64,000 bases of DNA from Verrucolacustris abundans. Lineage in GTDB: Bacteria > Verrucomicrobiota > Verrucomicrobiia > Methylacidiphilales > Verrucolacustridaceae. Positions 35,201-43,654 of the stretch are shown here, piece by piece. Position 1 is the stretch's first letter; the number at the start of each line of letters is the position of its first letter. The notes beneath the pieces are model-generated. The model had not been told where the DNA came from. It searched no databases and was given only the letters and a program-made list of their open reading frames with translations. The stretch spans positions 1,178,001-1,242,000 of the forward strand of contig OZ239145.1 in the NCBI GenBank assembly GCA_965194535.1, given 5' to 3'. Position numbers and translations under genes: made by a program.

Positions 35201-35770
35201 TTAGAGACTACGGATTAGATCTTCCCGTATTTGTCTAAAGATTTTTTTATAAGCATCAATCGATGACTGGCGGATGGCCGATTTCATCGAGAAGGCACCT
35301 CCCCAGAACATCTTTCCGCCCTGGGAAACTCCCGTCCCGTGATAAGTCCGGTCCAAGAGGACACGCTTACCCGGTTCCATCTTTGAGATCACTACCCTAA
35401 TGGTGATCTTGGCGTGAAAGTCAGAAAAGTCGTACTGCACGATTGATAATTCGACGATGACTCGGGCGGTATCCGAGAACTCAGCGGGATAGGACGTTAG
35501 CAATGTGTAGGATTCAAACATTTGCGGGAATTCTATATCGGAGACTTGTTTCAGCATTTCCCCGGGTTGCACCTCCCAATCGTTCACCACACCCGCCATT
35601 CCTGAATTGATAACTTCTTTGCTGGCCAAAGTTTTATTGTCGATCACCACTGCCACTCGGTGGGGATCACGAGTTCCTCCAATATCATAATGGGCATCCT
35701 GAAAAGCCACTTCGTGAGCGCACCCGTAGAATCCAAGACTCAATATCAAAAAGGAAATGACTCTCTTCAT
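35201..35770 (-). CDS. putative lipoprotein of unknown function
   Basis: The open frame reaches 35959, but the ATG at 35770 begins a good lipoprotein signal (MKRVISFLILSLGFYGC) with the acyl-cysteine at residue 17. The 189-residue protein has a beta-rich body (RVIVELSIVQYDF, KITIRVVISKM) and a helical C-terminus with AIRQSSIDAYKKIFRQIRED. This resembles DUF-type envelope lipoproteins that look like a single-domain LptE/Slp shape, but I cannot assign a family. Confidence 0.7.
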   Translation of the reverse strand: MKRVISFLILSLGFYGCAHEVAFQDAHYDIGGTRDPHRVAVVIDNKTLASKEVINSGMAGVVNDWEVQPGEMLKQVSDIEFPQMFESYTLLTSYPAEFSDTARVIVELSIVQYDFSDFHAKITIRVVISKMEPGKRVLLDRTYHGTGVSQGGKMFWGGAFSMKSAIRQSSIDAYKKIFRQIREDLIRSL

Positions 35771-36061
35771 GGATGCAAAATGAGACGAGAATGCTGAATT
35801 AGCAAGAACTACATCGTCGCGAAAGAGGCCTCCTTGCAGTTTCAGGTCTAAGGGCGGCAAGTGGATTGATCGTGGCTTTGAACAGCCATTGAATATAGTT
35901 TTAACCACTATTCCACTATCAACTACGGACAACTGTCCCCAAAAATTGGGTGTATCCAAACCTTTTCGGCCATCATTTGATTCCAGAATTGCAACGGCCA
36001 GATTAGCACGGCGTCCCCTGCCGCATCTTAATCAGATCGGTTTTTTGAAGGCCTTTTGCTA

Positions 36062-36316
36062 TTAAAGCAATCCTCCAGCTCGGCCGATTCCGACAATACC
36101 TACAAGGATCCAGAAGGCGTTTAAAACGGAGTAGGCCATATCTTTCTTTAGGACGGCGCACCACGTTAGGAGAGCCGCATCCAAGGTATTAACGCACCAT
36201 ACCAACATAAACGGACTAGAAGGCCCAAGCCACCCCACAAGTGAGAAGCTACCTATCCGCATCAGGACGCCCGTCATTTCCAGAGTCTTTATGTTTCGAA
36301 TAATCCACAAGTTCAT
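36062..36316 (-). CDS. small integral membrane protein, last gene of the biosynthetic operon
   Basis: The 84-residue protein has about three hydrophobic stretches, including PFMLVWCVNTLDAALLTWC and AYSVLNAFWILVGIVGIGR. Its ATG overlaps the stop of the radical SAM gene (ATGA), so it is co-translated with it. I recognise no family. Its size and place suggest an accessory membrane protein for the radical SAM product. Confidence 0.6.
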   Translation of the reverse strand: MNLWIIRNIKTLEMTGVLMRIGSFSLVGWLGPSSPFMLVWCVNTLDAALLTWCAVLKKDMAYSVLNAFWILVGIVGIGRAGGLL

Positions 36317-37353
36317 ACAACAGCCCCGACTCTATCCATGGGTTTATTGATTCCAGAAAAAAGGTAATCAGACATGCTTACGGAACTCGCCTCGAGTTTC
36401 GCTTCATCCAAAGCTCTCTGTATTTGCTCTTGATCCATTATAGTTCGACCCCGTTTATAAAGTAGATAGTCATTCCTTTCTTTAGCCGGAGTAAGATTCA
36501 TAGTGACGAGATTCGCCCCTGCGCGAAGCGCTTTTACATAACTACCACGGCCGAGAAGGCTCATGGCGCTTACAGCCGGAATAATTCTTTCAGGCGAAGC
36601 TATGCGCAGAATAGCCAATGCATTTATAGTACTGTCGATTTCCGAAGGTTTTTCATTGGCGAATGGCGTTTCCTCCCCAGGTATAAAAGGACTTACACTG
36701 ACGCCAGCCAAAGGGAGCTCGATAAGTATTTTGATTGTTTGAGCAATCATTTCCAGCGACTGGCCTGGCAAGCCCATAATCATTCCAGAACTCACTTTCC
36801 AGCCCGAATTGGCAAGCAGACGAATGGTCTCCAACCTTTCTTCATATGTTCCCGGGGCATGAAGTTCCCGATAATGAACCGAATCTCCTGTTTCGAGCTT
36901 GATAATATAATAAAAAGCCCCGGCATCTCTTAGCGCTTCATATTGAGATGCCGAAAGCGTTCCAAGCGATAAACTAACCCCCAGCTTAGTATGGGCTCGG
37001 ATATATCGGACTATCGGAATGACAATTTCGTCGATCACTTGCGGGTCTTCCCCTGCTTGAAGATTCAGATCCGTGACCATCGCGGGGAGGCCGACGTCAA
37101 TCATCCGTATTACTTTATCTCTCTCGATTCGAAATCGGGTAAGGGCTCGGTTATCCCTGCGCATTCCGCAATAACTACAATTCTCACGACAATAATTGGA
37201 AACCTCAACCACTCCCCTTACAAAAGCAGTATTCCCAAAAATGCGGTCCCGTGTTTCTTGTCCTGCGTTTCGGAGTTGCTCAGCTTTTTCACCGCGTATT
37301 TCTAGAAGTTGATTCGCGTCAATGTTCATCGAACCTGAGGTAAGTGGGGGCAT
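36313..37353 (-). CDS. HydE-like radical SAM enzyme
   Basis: The radical SAM cluster ligands are Cys55, Cys59 and Cys62 in SNYCRENCSYCG. The flanking order of motifs, RGVVEVSNYC, LQAGEDPQVIDEIV, LSLGTLSASQYEALRDAGA, KLETGDSVHYRELH, GMIMGLPGQS and PFIPGEETPFANE, matches the [FeFe]-hydrogenase maturase HydE and its relatives PylB and BioB. The extra C-terminal cysteines seen in some HydE proteins are absent. No hydrogenase or other maturase is in the window. It lies 18 bases after the membrane protein gene and shares an operon with the methyltransferase. Confidence 0.82.
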   Translation of the reverse strand: MPPLTSGSMNIDANQLLEIRGEKAEQLRNAGQETRDRIFGNTAFVRGVVEVSNYCRENCSYCGMRRDNRALTRFRIERDKVIRMIDVGLPAMVTDLNLQAGEDPQVIDEIVIPIVRYIRAHTKLGVSLSLGTLSASQYEALRDAGAFYYIIKLETGDSVHYRELHAPGTYEERLETIRLLANSGWKVSSGMIMGLPGQSLEMIAQTIKILIELPLAGVSVSPFIPGEETPFANEKPSEIDSTINALAILRIASPERIIPAVSAMSLLGRGSYVKALRAGANLVTMNLTPAKERNDYLLYKRGRTIMDQEQIQRALDEAKLEASSVSMSDYLFSGINKPMDRVGAVV

Positions 37354-37371
37354 ATCGACTTCCGATTCCGT

Positions 37372-37938
37372 TCAGGATGAGCGCCCCAAGGAAGGACGAA
37401 CAAATTTCTCTTCGTGCCATCTTGGATACCAGGTCGTAAATTTAAAACCGGTCACGAAGAGTAACGCCGGGACGACCCACTGAAGAAGTCTGGAGACTTG
37501 ACCGCAATGACTGGCCCAAACCAAGGAAAAGCATATTCCTAAGAATAATAAACCCCAAAAGAGGGTTAAGATACGATTCACGATAATAAAATGGGGCATG
37601 ACCCACATCTCAGGCGAAGAGCGCTCTTTGGCATAGGGCACGGTGAATGGCAGATTTACAAGGACGGACCCAAAAGCCATGCCAGCCAAAAGAGCAGGTA
37701 TAACGAATGCACGCCAAGGCTCCATTTGCTTCTCGCCGAATAAAATGATCCCGATGATCATTAGTCCGAATCCAATGCCCACAGTAACATCAGGGGCTTT
37801 CATTCTTTTCCAGACCGGACACCAGCAGAGCAGTAGCCCGCCCAATCCGGCAACCGCACCGAAGAGGTGAAGCGAGATGAAAAAGAAAGCTGCGGCAAGA
37901 AGACAGGGCAAACCCGTCCGAAAACAGTCGTACTTCAT
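37372..37938 (-). CDS. five-helix membrane protein of the biosynthetic operon
   Basis: The 188-residue protein has hydrophobic segments near residues 10-38, 51-67, 77-98, 110-135 and 147-168. It includes GLPCLLAAAFFFISLHLFG and a conserved-looking NRILTLFWGLLFLG. Its ATG overlaps the methyltransferase stop and the radical SAM gene follows 18 bases later. I do not recognise the family. It may shuttle or anchor the product of this sub-operon. Confidence 0.65.
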   Translation of the reverse strand: MKYDCFRTGLPCLLAAAFFFISLHLFGAVAGLGGLLLCWCPVWKRMKAPDVTVGIGFGLMIIGIILFGEKQMEPWRAFVIPALLAGMAFGSVLVNLPFTVPYAKERSSPEMWVMPHFIIVNRILTLFWGLLFLGICFSLVWASHCGQVSRLLQWVVPALLFVTGFKFTTWYPRWHEEKFVRPSLGRSS

Positions 37939-38693
37939 CCCCGCCCCTGCTGAGGCTTGATTGCTGTATACTCAGTAAAGACAGATAAAAGAACATTGTG
38001 CTCGATCTCGTGGAAACCACACTTTGCAAGAGCTTTCATCACAACCTCTGAATCCACCATGTTATCCATCGTGTCCCAGTAGTACTGCATCAGATACTCC
38101 GCCGCCCGACTCCCCGTGAATAATCGCGTAAAGAACGGCAACACATACTTGAAATAAACCCGAAAAGGAATCTGACCCAAGGAATGACGGGGCTTTGTAA
38201 CGTCTAATATGCAGATTTTCCCGCCCGGCTTAACGATCCGGAAATACTCGCGGAATGCACCCTCAAGATCATTAACATGACGAAGGGCAAAACCCATGGT
38301 GAGGAAGTCAAACTCCCCGTCTGGTAATGGAATATGCTCAGCTCCCGCCTGAATATGACGGCAGGCAAGTTGTTTTTTGGATTCATTAAGCATTCCCAAA
38401 CTGGGCTCTACACAGGTAATCAAGTCTGGATTACCAACGATCCTTAAGGCGGCCCGCGCCGTCGGACCCGTTCCGGATGCTACATCGACAATTTTCATAC
38501 CTTCCTTCAGCCCATGCCTCTCGAGTGCATCTTTACGGTACCACTCCCCCGAACCAAAGAACCCCCAACGGGCAATCCCTTCATAAAAAGGAGCAGCCGC
38601 ATCAAAGGCTGAGCGAAGAAACCCTTGTTTATCTTCCAGCGACTTGTAATGAGGCTGAAGAACTGGGTGGGGCTTGGTTGCTTCTTTTTTCAT
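37935..38693 (-). CDS. UbiE/COQ5-like class I methyltransferase
   Basis: SAM-binding motif I is VDVASGTGPTARAAL near residue 69. Later motifs are CVEPSLGMLNESKK, the post-I segment FDFLTMGFALRHVNDLEGAF and KPGGKICILDVTKP, all close to the UbiE/COQ5 group that methylates quinone rings. The protein has 252 residues. It begins 60 bases after the ketosynthase-like gene and overlaps the membrane protein gene. In this locus it probably methylates an aromatic head group. Confidence 0.85.
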   Translation of the reverse strand: MKKEATKPHPVLQPHYKSLEDKQGFLRSAFDAAAPFYEGIARWGFFGSGEWYRKDALERHGLKEGMKIVDVASGTGPTARAALRIVGNPDLITCVEPSLGMLNESKKQLACRHIQAGAEHIPLPDGEFDFLTMGFALRHVNDLEGAFREYFRIVKPGGKICILDVTKPRHSLGQIPFRVYFKYVLPFFTRLFTGSRAAEYLMQYYWDTMDNMVDSEVVMKALAKCGFHEIEHNVLLSVFTEYTAIKPQQGRG

Positions 38694-38753
38694 TTAATTA
38701 ACGTTTAGGTATCCTTTTTTAAAGTTCACGAATATAATTCTCCGTAACCATTT

Positions 38754-39749
38754 TTACTTAAAGCAGACAGAGCTGACTGCAGCGCTTGAGCCGGGAACTA
38801 ACAGCTGAAATGCATTCCGCGCCCTACGGTAGTCATGAGCTTGAATCATTCCCCATGCAGTTGATGCTGTGAATGCCCCTCCCCAATCAGACGAAACCGC
38901 CTGAAGTCCCTTTGCCAAAACAACCTGATTCCGGATGTCCGGAGGCGTAATGTTGCCAGGCAACATAAACTCGGGTTCATCTTTTTTTATGAGAAGTACT
39001 TTTTCCCAAGCAGCGACTTGCTCCTTTTTTGAACGAAACGTTACTGAGGTATCAGAAATATCTATCGATCCATCAGAATCTTCTGCCGCTTTTTTCACCA
39101 AGACTGCGCCCGCTCCCTCTGAGGCGACCAACCCCTTTCGAAACCACCCCGCACACTCATACGCATCAAGGGCCAATGCATCGAGCTCCTCTCCCGCAAT
39201 CACAAGAACTACGTCGGCCGTTTTTCGAGCAATCCAAACCTGTGCGATTCGGAGGGCCTCTACCCAGGCTGTTTCATCCCCCACAACAGTATAACAGCCC
39301 CCACGAATTCCGAACAACGCGGCCAGATGACTCACGGGAGAGTTGTATACAGTCTCGGGAAAAAGTGCCGGACTCGCAAAGTGTCTTCCCTGTGACAAAA
39401 CTCCTGAAAAAAACTTCCTCGAATATATAATACTTCCGGTGCTGAGAGCACATACCAACCCCACGCGTTCTTCCTTTTTATGCCGGGAATCCAACGCCTG
39501 CTCTGCAGCTTCAGCCATGAAAATGGATATTGGACTAGTTCTTCTTAGTCTTGGCTCTGCCTTCCAGCGTGCGATTTTTGGATGACTGAGATCCACCTGC
39601 CTGACTGGCATTTTCTTGGAAGGCATGGAGAGAGTCTCCATGAACCCAGGAGAGCCCGGCTCTTGCTGACACAATGCTTTTACACCGATTCCCCCTGGGA
39701 ACACTGCCCCTGTCCCTATGATTTCCAAAGAGGGCAGTTGCTGTTTCAT
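38754..39749 (-). CDS. ketosynthase-like protein lacking the catalytic cysteine (chain-length-factor-like)
   Basis: The 331-residue protein has the thiolase fold of a FabF-type ketosynthase (LEIIGTGAVFPGG at the start). At the place of the active Cys, the sequence is YTVVGDETAW, where ordinary enzymes have SSACATG; Glu159 aligns by eye with the Cys. The two catalytic histidine motifs are also lost: VSSDWGGAFTAS stands where KGAIGHTLGAAG would be. It is therefore a non-condensing partner of the active enzyme encoded just upstream, with which it overlaps by four bases. Confidence 0.82.
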   Translation of the reverse strand: MKQQLPSLEIIGTGAVFPGGIGVKALCQQEPGSPGFMETLSMPSKKMPVRQVDLSHPKIARWKAEPRLRRTSPISIFMAEAAEQALDSRHKKEERVGLVCALSTGSIIYSRKFFSGVLSQGRHFASPALFPETVYNSPVSHLAALFGIRGGCYTVVGDETAWVEALRIAQVWIARKTADVVLVIAGEELDALALDAYECAGWFRKGLVASEGAGAVLVKKAAEDSDGSIDISDTSVTFRSKKEQVAAWEKVLLIKKDEPEFMLPGNITPPDIRNQVVLAKGLQAVSSDWGGAFTASTAWGMIQAHDYRRARNAFQLLVPGSSAAVSSVCFK

Positions 39750-40939
39750 GCGCTTAGAATCAGGGCCGCATTTGAACCCCCAAACCCTAGATTCGTTGTC
39801 ATGACATGACTACCAACAGGGATCGTTGCCCCTGGCTGAACCAAAGAGGATGCCACTAAAGGCAAAGGATTGCCTCCTCCGACCTGGGGAGGTGGTTTCC
39901 CTTGCTGCGAGGCACGGAGCGCAATCACGGCCTCGATTGCTCCAGCTGCGCCTAGCGTGTGGCCAATCGCCCCTTTGGTCGAACTGAGGCAAAGACGACT
40001 CAAGGAAGGTCCAAAGACTTTTGCGTACACCTCTGCCTCCATTCCGTCATTCGCAGGGGTTCCGGTTCCATGCGCATTTAGGTAGGCAATTGAATCGGGA
40101 GTCGTGCCCGCAACCCGAAATGCCTCAGATATTGCCTGCATCAAAGCTGTTCCATCCGGGCTGGGTTGGGTCAGGTGATGTAGATCAGTAGCGTGTCCAT
40201 AACCCAGCACTTTACCCAGAACTTTGGCTCCCCGTTGAAGTGCAACGCTTTCTTTCTCCAAAACAAAAAATGCCGCTCCCTCTCCAAGCATTAAACCATT
40301 CCGTTCCTGGTCAAACGGCCTGCAGGCTTCAGGGCTGAGCGCCTGAAGGCAGTCAAACCCAACAAAAATCAATTCCGTTAGGGCTTCATAGCCCCCTGCG
40401 ATGACTCGATTCACCGCTCCCGAATGAATTAAATCGTATGCATGCCCGATCGCCGTAGCGCCGCTGGCACAGGCATTAGCAAAAATGGTGTGCGGACCAT
40501 CCAAGCCAAGAAACTTTCGCATATCCAAAACTTGTTGCTGGGGCTGATAACCAGCTACATGCGAAAGTCGTCTACGTCGTCTGGAGGTTAGGACACAGCG
40601 AAGAAAAGCCTCCCCCCATTCCATCGCTCCTCCGGTGGTGCTGACGCTAATCGGTAGTTCTTTTTTATCCACGGATGACAGCCTTGACTGACTAATCGCT
40701 TCATCGGCGGCTTTCACCACCAGACGCGAAGCTCGGCTCATTCGACGCTGGTTGCGGCCAGCGGCGGGCAGCGGTACTTGTGCCCCATGGCGACATCGGC
40801 ATCCATCCGTGTCAAAGAGAGTTATTGAATCCATGGATTTTTGACCACTCAACAGTTTTTCCCAGATCTCATCCACGCACAGCCCCAGCGATGCCACTGC
40901 ACCCATCCCCGTGACGACCACAGCATCCTTCTTCTTCAT
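39746..40939 (-). CDS. beta-ketoacyl-ACP synthase (FabF-like)
   Basis: The catalytic triad is intact: Cys157 in ANACASGATAIG, His290 in LNAHGTGTPAND and His327 in KGAIGHTLGAAG. The C-terminal GFGGSNAALIL motif is present. At 397 residues it is the size of FabF. Its start overlaps the glycosyltransferase stop and its stop overlaps the chain-length-factor-like gene. The pair resembles the two-subunit ketosynthases of aryl polyene and type II polyketide systems. Confidence 0.92.
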   Translation of the reverse strand: MKKKDAVVVTGMGAVASLGLCVDEIWEKLLSGQKSMDSITLFDTDGCRCRHGAQVPLPAAGRNQRRMSRASRLVVKAADEAISQSRLSSVDKKELPISVSTTGGAMEWGEAFLRCVLTSRRRRRLSHVAGYQPQQQVLDMRKFLGLDGPHTIFANACASGATAIGHAYDLIHSGAVNRVIAGGYEALTELIFVGFDCLQALSPEACRPFDQERNGLMLGEGAAFFVLEKESVALQRGAKVLGKVLGYGHATDLHHLTQPSPDGTALMQAISEAFRVAGTTPDSIAYLNAHGTGTPANDGMEAEVYAKVFGPSLSRLCLSSTKGAIGHTLGAAGAIEAVIALRASQQGKPPPQVGGGNPLPLVASSLVQPGATIPVGSHVMTTNLGFGGSNAALILSA

Positions 40940-41718
40940 CGCCTAATAAATCTCCAAAGAATGAGTTGAGGCAGCCTCGGCACCATCAGAACCAATAGGG
41001 CAACATGACGCCGTACGAGAAGCCAATTGTCACGGAGGTATCGAAAATGAGAAACCCCGCCCGCCTCTTTGGTTGGATAGGTTACGGGAACAGGAACATT
41101 GATTGGAACGATCCCCTCCCAATACAGGCGCACCGCAATTTCCGTATCAAAGTCGAATCCCCTTCCCGATTGGATTCTGTTCATGATTTCAAGTGTTTCC
41201 TTCACAGGATAAACGCGAAATCCAAAGAGGGAGTCCCTCACCCCACCCCATAAAGTTTCAATCTCGGCAAAGGTGTTGCCCCCAAGACGTCCATAAACAC
41301 GAAGTTTTGGAGCATCTTGAGCGAAGATCGGCATACCCAGAATAAAGGCATGAGGATTTTTTTCGGCTAAATCAAAGAACTCCCTGATTCTATTAGCAGG
41401 ATGTTGCCCGTCCGCATCCATGACCAAGACTCTGGTGTAGCCCTCTTCGAGCGCTTGACGCAGCCCGTCCAACACTGCCGCCCCCTTGCCACCGTTTTTC
41501 TTTCGCTCCAAGATTCTCACGCCGGGATGATCAGAAAAGATCCCAAGATCCTTAGCACTCTCATCGGAACTGCCATCAAGAACTATCAAGACATACGGCC
41601 AGTGAGGAAGAATAGATGCCACGGTCTTGCAGAGTGCTGCACCACTGTTATAGCTGGGAATTAACACAACACTCTTGCCTGCTTCATGGTGGCCGTTTGA
41701 GGGTTTTGCGCATTTCAC
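40936..41718 (-). CDS. family 2 glycosyltransferase
   Basis: The GT-A fold is shown by VVLIPSYNSGAALCKTVAS near residue 18, LDGSSDES near 49, the motif NGGKGAAVLDGLR and the metal-binding DxD in VLVMDADGQHP. An acceptor-domain helix (RDNWLLVRRHVALLV) ends the 260-residue protein. The frame opens at 41778, but the GTG at 41718 overlaps the acyltransferase stop (GTGA) and fits the family N-terminus. In aryl polyene loci such enzymes glycosylate the head group or lipid anchor. Confidence 0.88.
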   Translation of the reverse strand: MKCAKPSNGHHEAGKSVVLIPSYNSGAALCKTVASILPHWPYVLIVLDGSSDESAKDLGIFSDHPGVRILERKKNGGKGAAVLDGLRQALEEGYTRVLVMDADGQHPANRIREFFDLAEKNPHAFILGMPIFAQDAPKLRVYGRLGGNTFAEIETLWGGVRDSLFGFRVYPVKETLEIMNRIQSGRGFDFDTEIAVRLYWEGIVPINVPVPVTYPTKEAGGVSHFRYLRDNWLLVRRHVALLVLMVPRLPQLILWRFIRR

Positions 41719-42449
41719 AATACACCCCTCATCATGTGTTCCACGCGATCGGTCAAACATCGGCTGCTGTCCCTGCAATTTGGAATAATTTCACCAAGGT
41801 TTTCGAAGCGGTACCGCATGGGTATTCTTGGACTGACACTGAAGAACGGGTGCCCTTTTCGCATAAAGGCCTCGTTAAATGAAGTCACCCGTATCACCAC
41901 AAGAGGCACGCGGGCCTTGATGGCGATGCAGGCAAAACCCCTCTTAAGATTTTTTACCTGCAGCCCTGTTGTTCGAGTGCCTTCAGGAAAGATCAAAAGG
42001 TTTTCCTCTCTTTGGATTCGGGCAATACATTCCCGCACCATCCGAAGCGCGTTGCCGTTATCCACGTAGCCTGCCTGCCGGGCTGTGACGGAAATCCAGA
42101 AACGCTCGAGATTTCCTGCCTTAGTTAGACAGAAAAGGTTCGGAATGATGGACATTAACAGCACCGCATCCAGATACGTCGGATGATTGGCCACCAAAAC
42201 TAGCCCGCGCCTACCGCATTGTTGATCGATCCCCCCAAAATCAACATCGAGAATCCCCATCACTTCCAGAACTCTGACCCATAATCCAGCAAGCCTCCGT
42301 ATAGCTTTTCTTGTGATATGCTCCCGCTGCCGCGCCTCCAAAGGCAGCACGCCCACAAGAATTGAGAATCCCCATGCCATAAAACAACAGCCTCCCCCTA
42401 GCCCGTAGGCAATAATCATGGCCACAAAAGAAAAGGCCTGCTTCTTCAT
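41715..42449 (-). CDS. PlsC-family 1-acyl-glycerol-phosphate-type acyltransferase
   Basis: The HX4D catalytic motif is NHPTYLD near residue 92 and the second motif is FPEGTRT near residue 154. The N-terminus has membrane-spanning stretches (MKKQAFSFVAMIIAYGLGGG). It has 244 residues. It overlaps the carrier-protein-like gene upstream and the glycosyltransferase downstream. The usual role of such enzymes in polyene loci is to attach an acyl group to the anchor lipid. Confidence 0.88.
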   Translation of the reverse strand: MKKQAFSFVAMIIAYGLGGGCCFMAWGFSILVGVLPLEARQREHITRKAIRRLAGLWVRVLEVMGILDVDFGGIDQQCGRRGLVLVANHPTYLDAVLLMSIIPNLFCLTKAGNLERFWISVTARQAGYVDNGNALRMVRECIARIQREENLLIFPEGTRTTGLQVKNLKRGFACIAIKARVPLVVIRVTSFNEAFMRKGHPFFSVSPRIPMRYRFENLGEIIPNCRDSSRCLTDRVEHMMRGVL

Positions 42450-43249
42450 GGTCTGCGGAGCAAGACAGGTGCGGAGTTCTTTTCGTTCACCTGCCCACTG
42501 CTTTCAGAAAGGATACCTTCCGATGTATCCGGAAATTGTGCTGCATCTTCGGCAAAAAGATATTCGCGTGTGTGAACCTCGTGAAACACCCAAAACGGAG
42601 GCACATCTACCAAAAAGCGGTATTGGATTCTTTTAGGTCCTAGCTCTCCATTGGGCAGAAGAGTCGATAAGAAGGTAAAGTCGATCTCACGCACTGTGAC
42701 AAAAAACCACGCGACATCCACAGGCTTGGTCAAACGCCCCGTGTTTTTGATCAGGGAGAAATCGTTTTTGTCAATCCACAGGATTCCCTCAAGCTCGTTG
42801 GCGACTTTTTCCTCTCTTCCCTCGTAAGGCTGCTCTCCTTTAGGACTAAAATGAATCTTATGGCAGAGGCGACCTTCCACTTCCTCGTCTGGCAATATTT
42901 CGAGGTTAAAGCGGGGCATTATTTTGAGGATCGAGAATGGCTCCTCCTTGGACACTTCGATCTCTCCGTTCGATAATCGGTGCGAATCATCGCCAGCGTA
43001 GTTCTTCGCAGGTTCATCACGGGTAATACGCCCAAATGTTTTTTTATCCACAAGTTCACCATCCTCGTCCAGGTCCTCGACAGTCTCCTCAATCCGGCAG
43101 AAGAGATGTTTTCTTCCTGATACAAGACTCTGGTCTTTATCGATCATTTTCCGGACTATGGATTCAGCATCTTCAGTCTGAATTGCACATAAACCCCCTG
43201 CAACACACAGACTCCATAGCAGAACTGGTGAATACCTTTTCATCGCCAC
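42446..43249 (-). CDS. LolA-like periplasmic carrier protein (tentative)
   Basis: A signal-like start (YSPVLLWSLCVAGGLCAIQ) is followed by about 245 residues rich in beta strands and charged turns, such as HLFCRIEETVEDLDEDGE, RFNLEILPDEEVEGRLC and EGILWIDKNDFSLIKN. This pattern fits the LolA/LolB outer-membrane lipoprotein-sorting fold often found in aryl polyene clusters. No catalytic site is seen. It is the first gene of the leftward operon and would carry the product across the periplasm if the fold is right. Confidence 0.6.
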   Translation of the reverse strand: MAMKRYSPVLLWSLCVAGGLCAIQTEDAESIVRKMIDKDQSLVSGRKHLFCRIEETVEDLDEDGELVDKKTFGRITRDEPAKNYAGDDSHRLSNGEIEVSKEEPFSILKIMPRFNLEILPDEEVEGRLCHKIHFSPKGEQPYEGREEKVANELEGILWIDKNDFSLIKNTGRLTKPVDVAWFFVTVREIDFTFLSTLLPNGELGPKRIQYRFLVDVPPFWVFHEVHTREYLFAEDAAQFPDTSEGILSESSGQVNEKNSAPVLLRRP

Positions 43250-43390
43250 GTCTCATTCCCTTCATTCATTAGCCGTTTTATTTGATATGCCTAAACCGCC
43301 CTGCTCCTTTTTAATTGCTCGGAACACCCTTATCCTTGCATATTCGGAACTAGGACTAAATACACTTTTCCCTGACTTTATGAATATTTT
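43250..43390. promoter_or_regulatory. divergent promoter region of the biosynthetic locus
   Basis: About 140 bases separate the leftward nine-gene operon from the rightward ACP operon. The region is AT-rich toward the ACP side. A possible rightward -35 TTGCAT lies at 43336-43341 with a weak -10 around 43357-43364. I see no clear operator. Both operons probably share control here. Confidence 0.4.
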
Positions 43391-43654
43391 ATGCCTGCCC
43401 AAGTAACGATTGATGATATGCGTAGATGCCTTATGGAGAATTGCATGCTCACTACTCCCCCGGAAATGATCCAATCTGACACCCCTCTTTTTGGGCCCAA
43501 CAGCCTCGGACTGGACTCGATTGACGCCTTGCAGTTATCCCTGGCCATTGAAACCACCTTCCAGACACCAATCAAAGACCCCGAACTGGCCCGACAGATT
43601 TTAAGCACCCCGGGGAGTATCTGTGATTGGGTCAACAAACAAAGGTTCATGTAA
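43391..43654 (+). CDS. acyl carrier protein
   Basis: An 87-residue carrier protein with Ser43 in LGLDSIDALQLS as the phosphopantetheine attachment site. The three- or four-helix pattern and acidic middle are typical of ACPs. It heads the rightward operon, and the flavoprotein gene begins at the next codon after its stop. Carrier proteins placed directly before a halogenase often present the substrate to it. Confidence 0.9.
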   Translation: MPAQVTIDDMRRCLMENCMLTTPPEMIQSDTPLFGPNSLGLDSIDALQLSLAIETTFQTPIKDPELARQILSTPGSICDWVNKQRFM

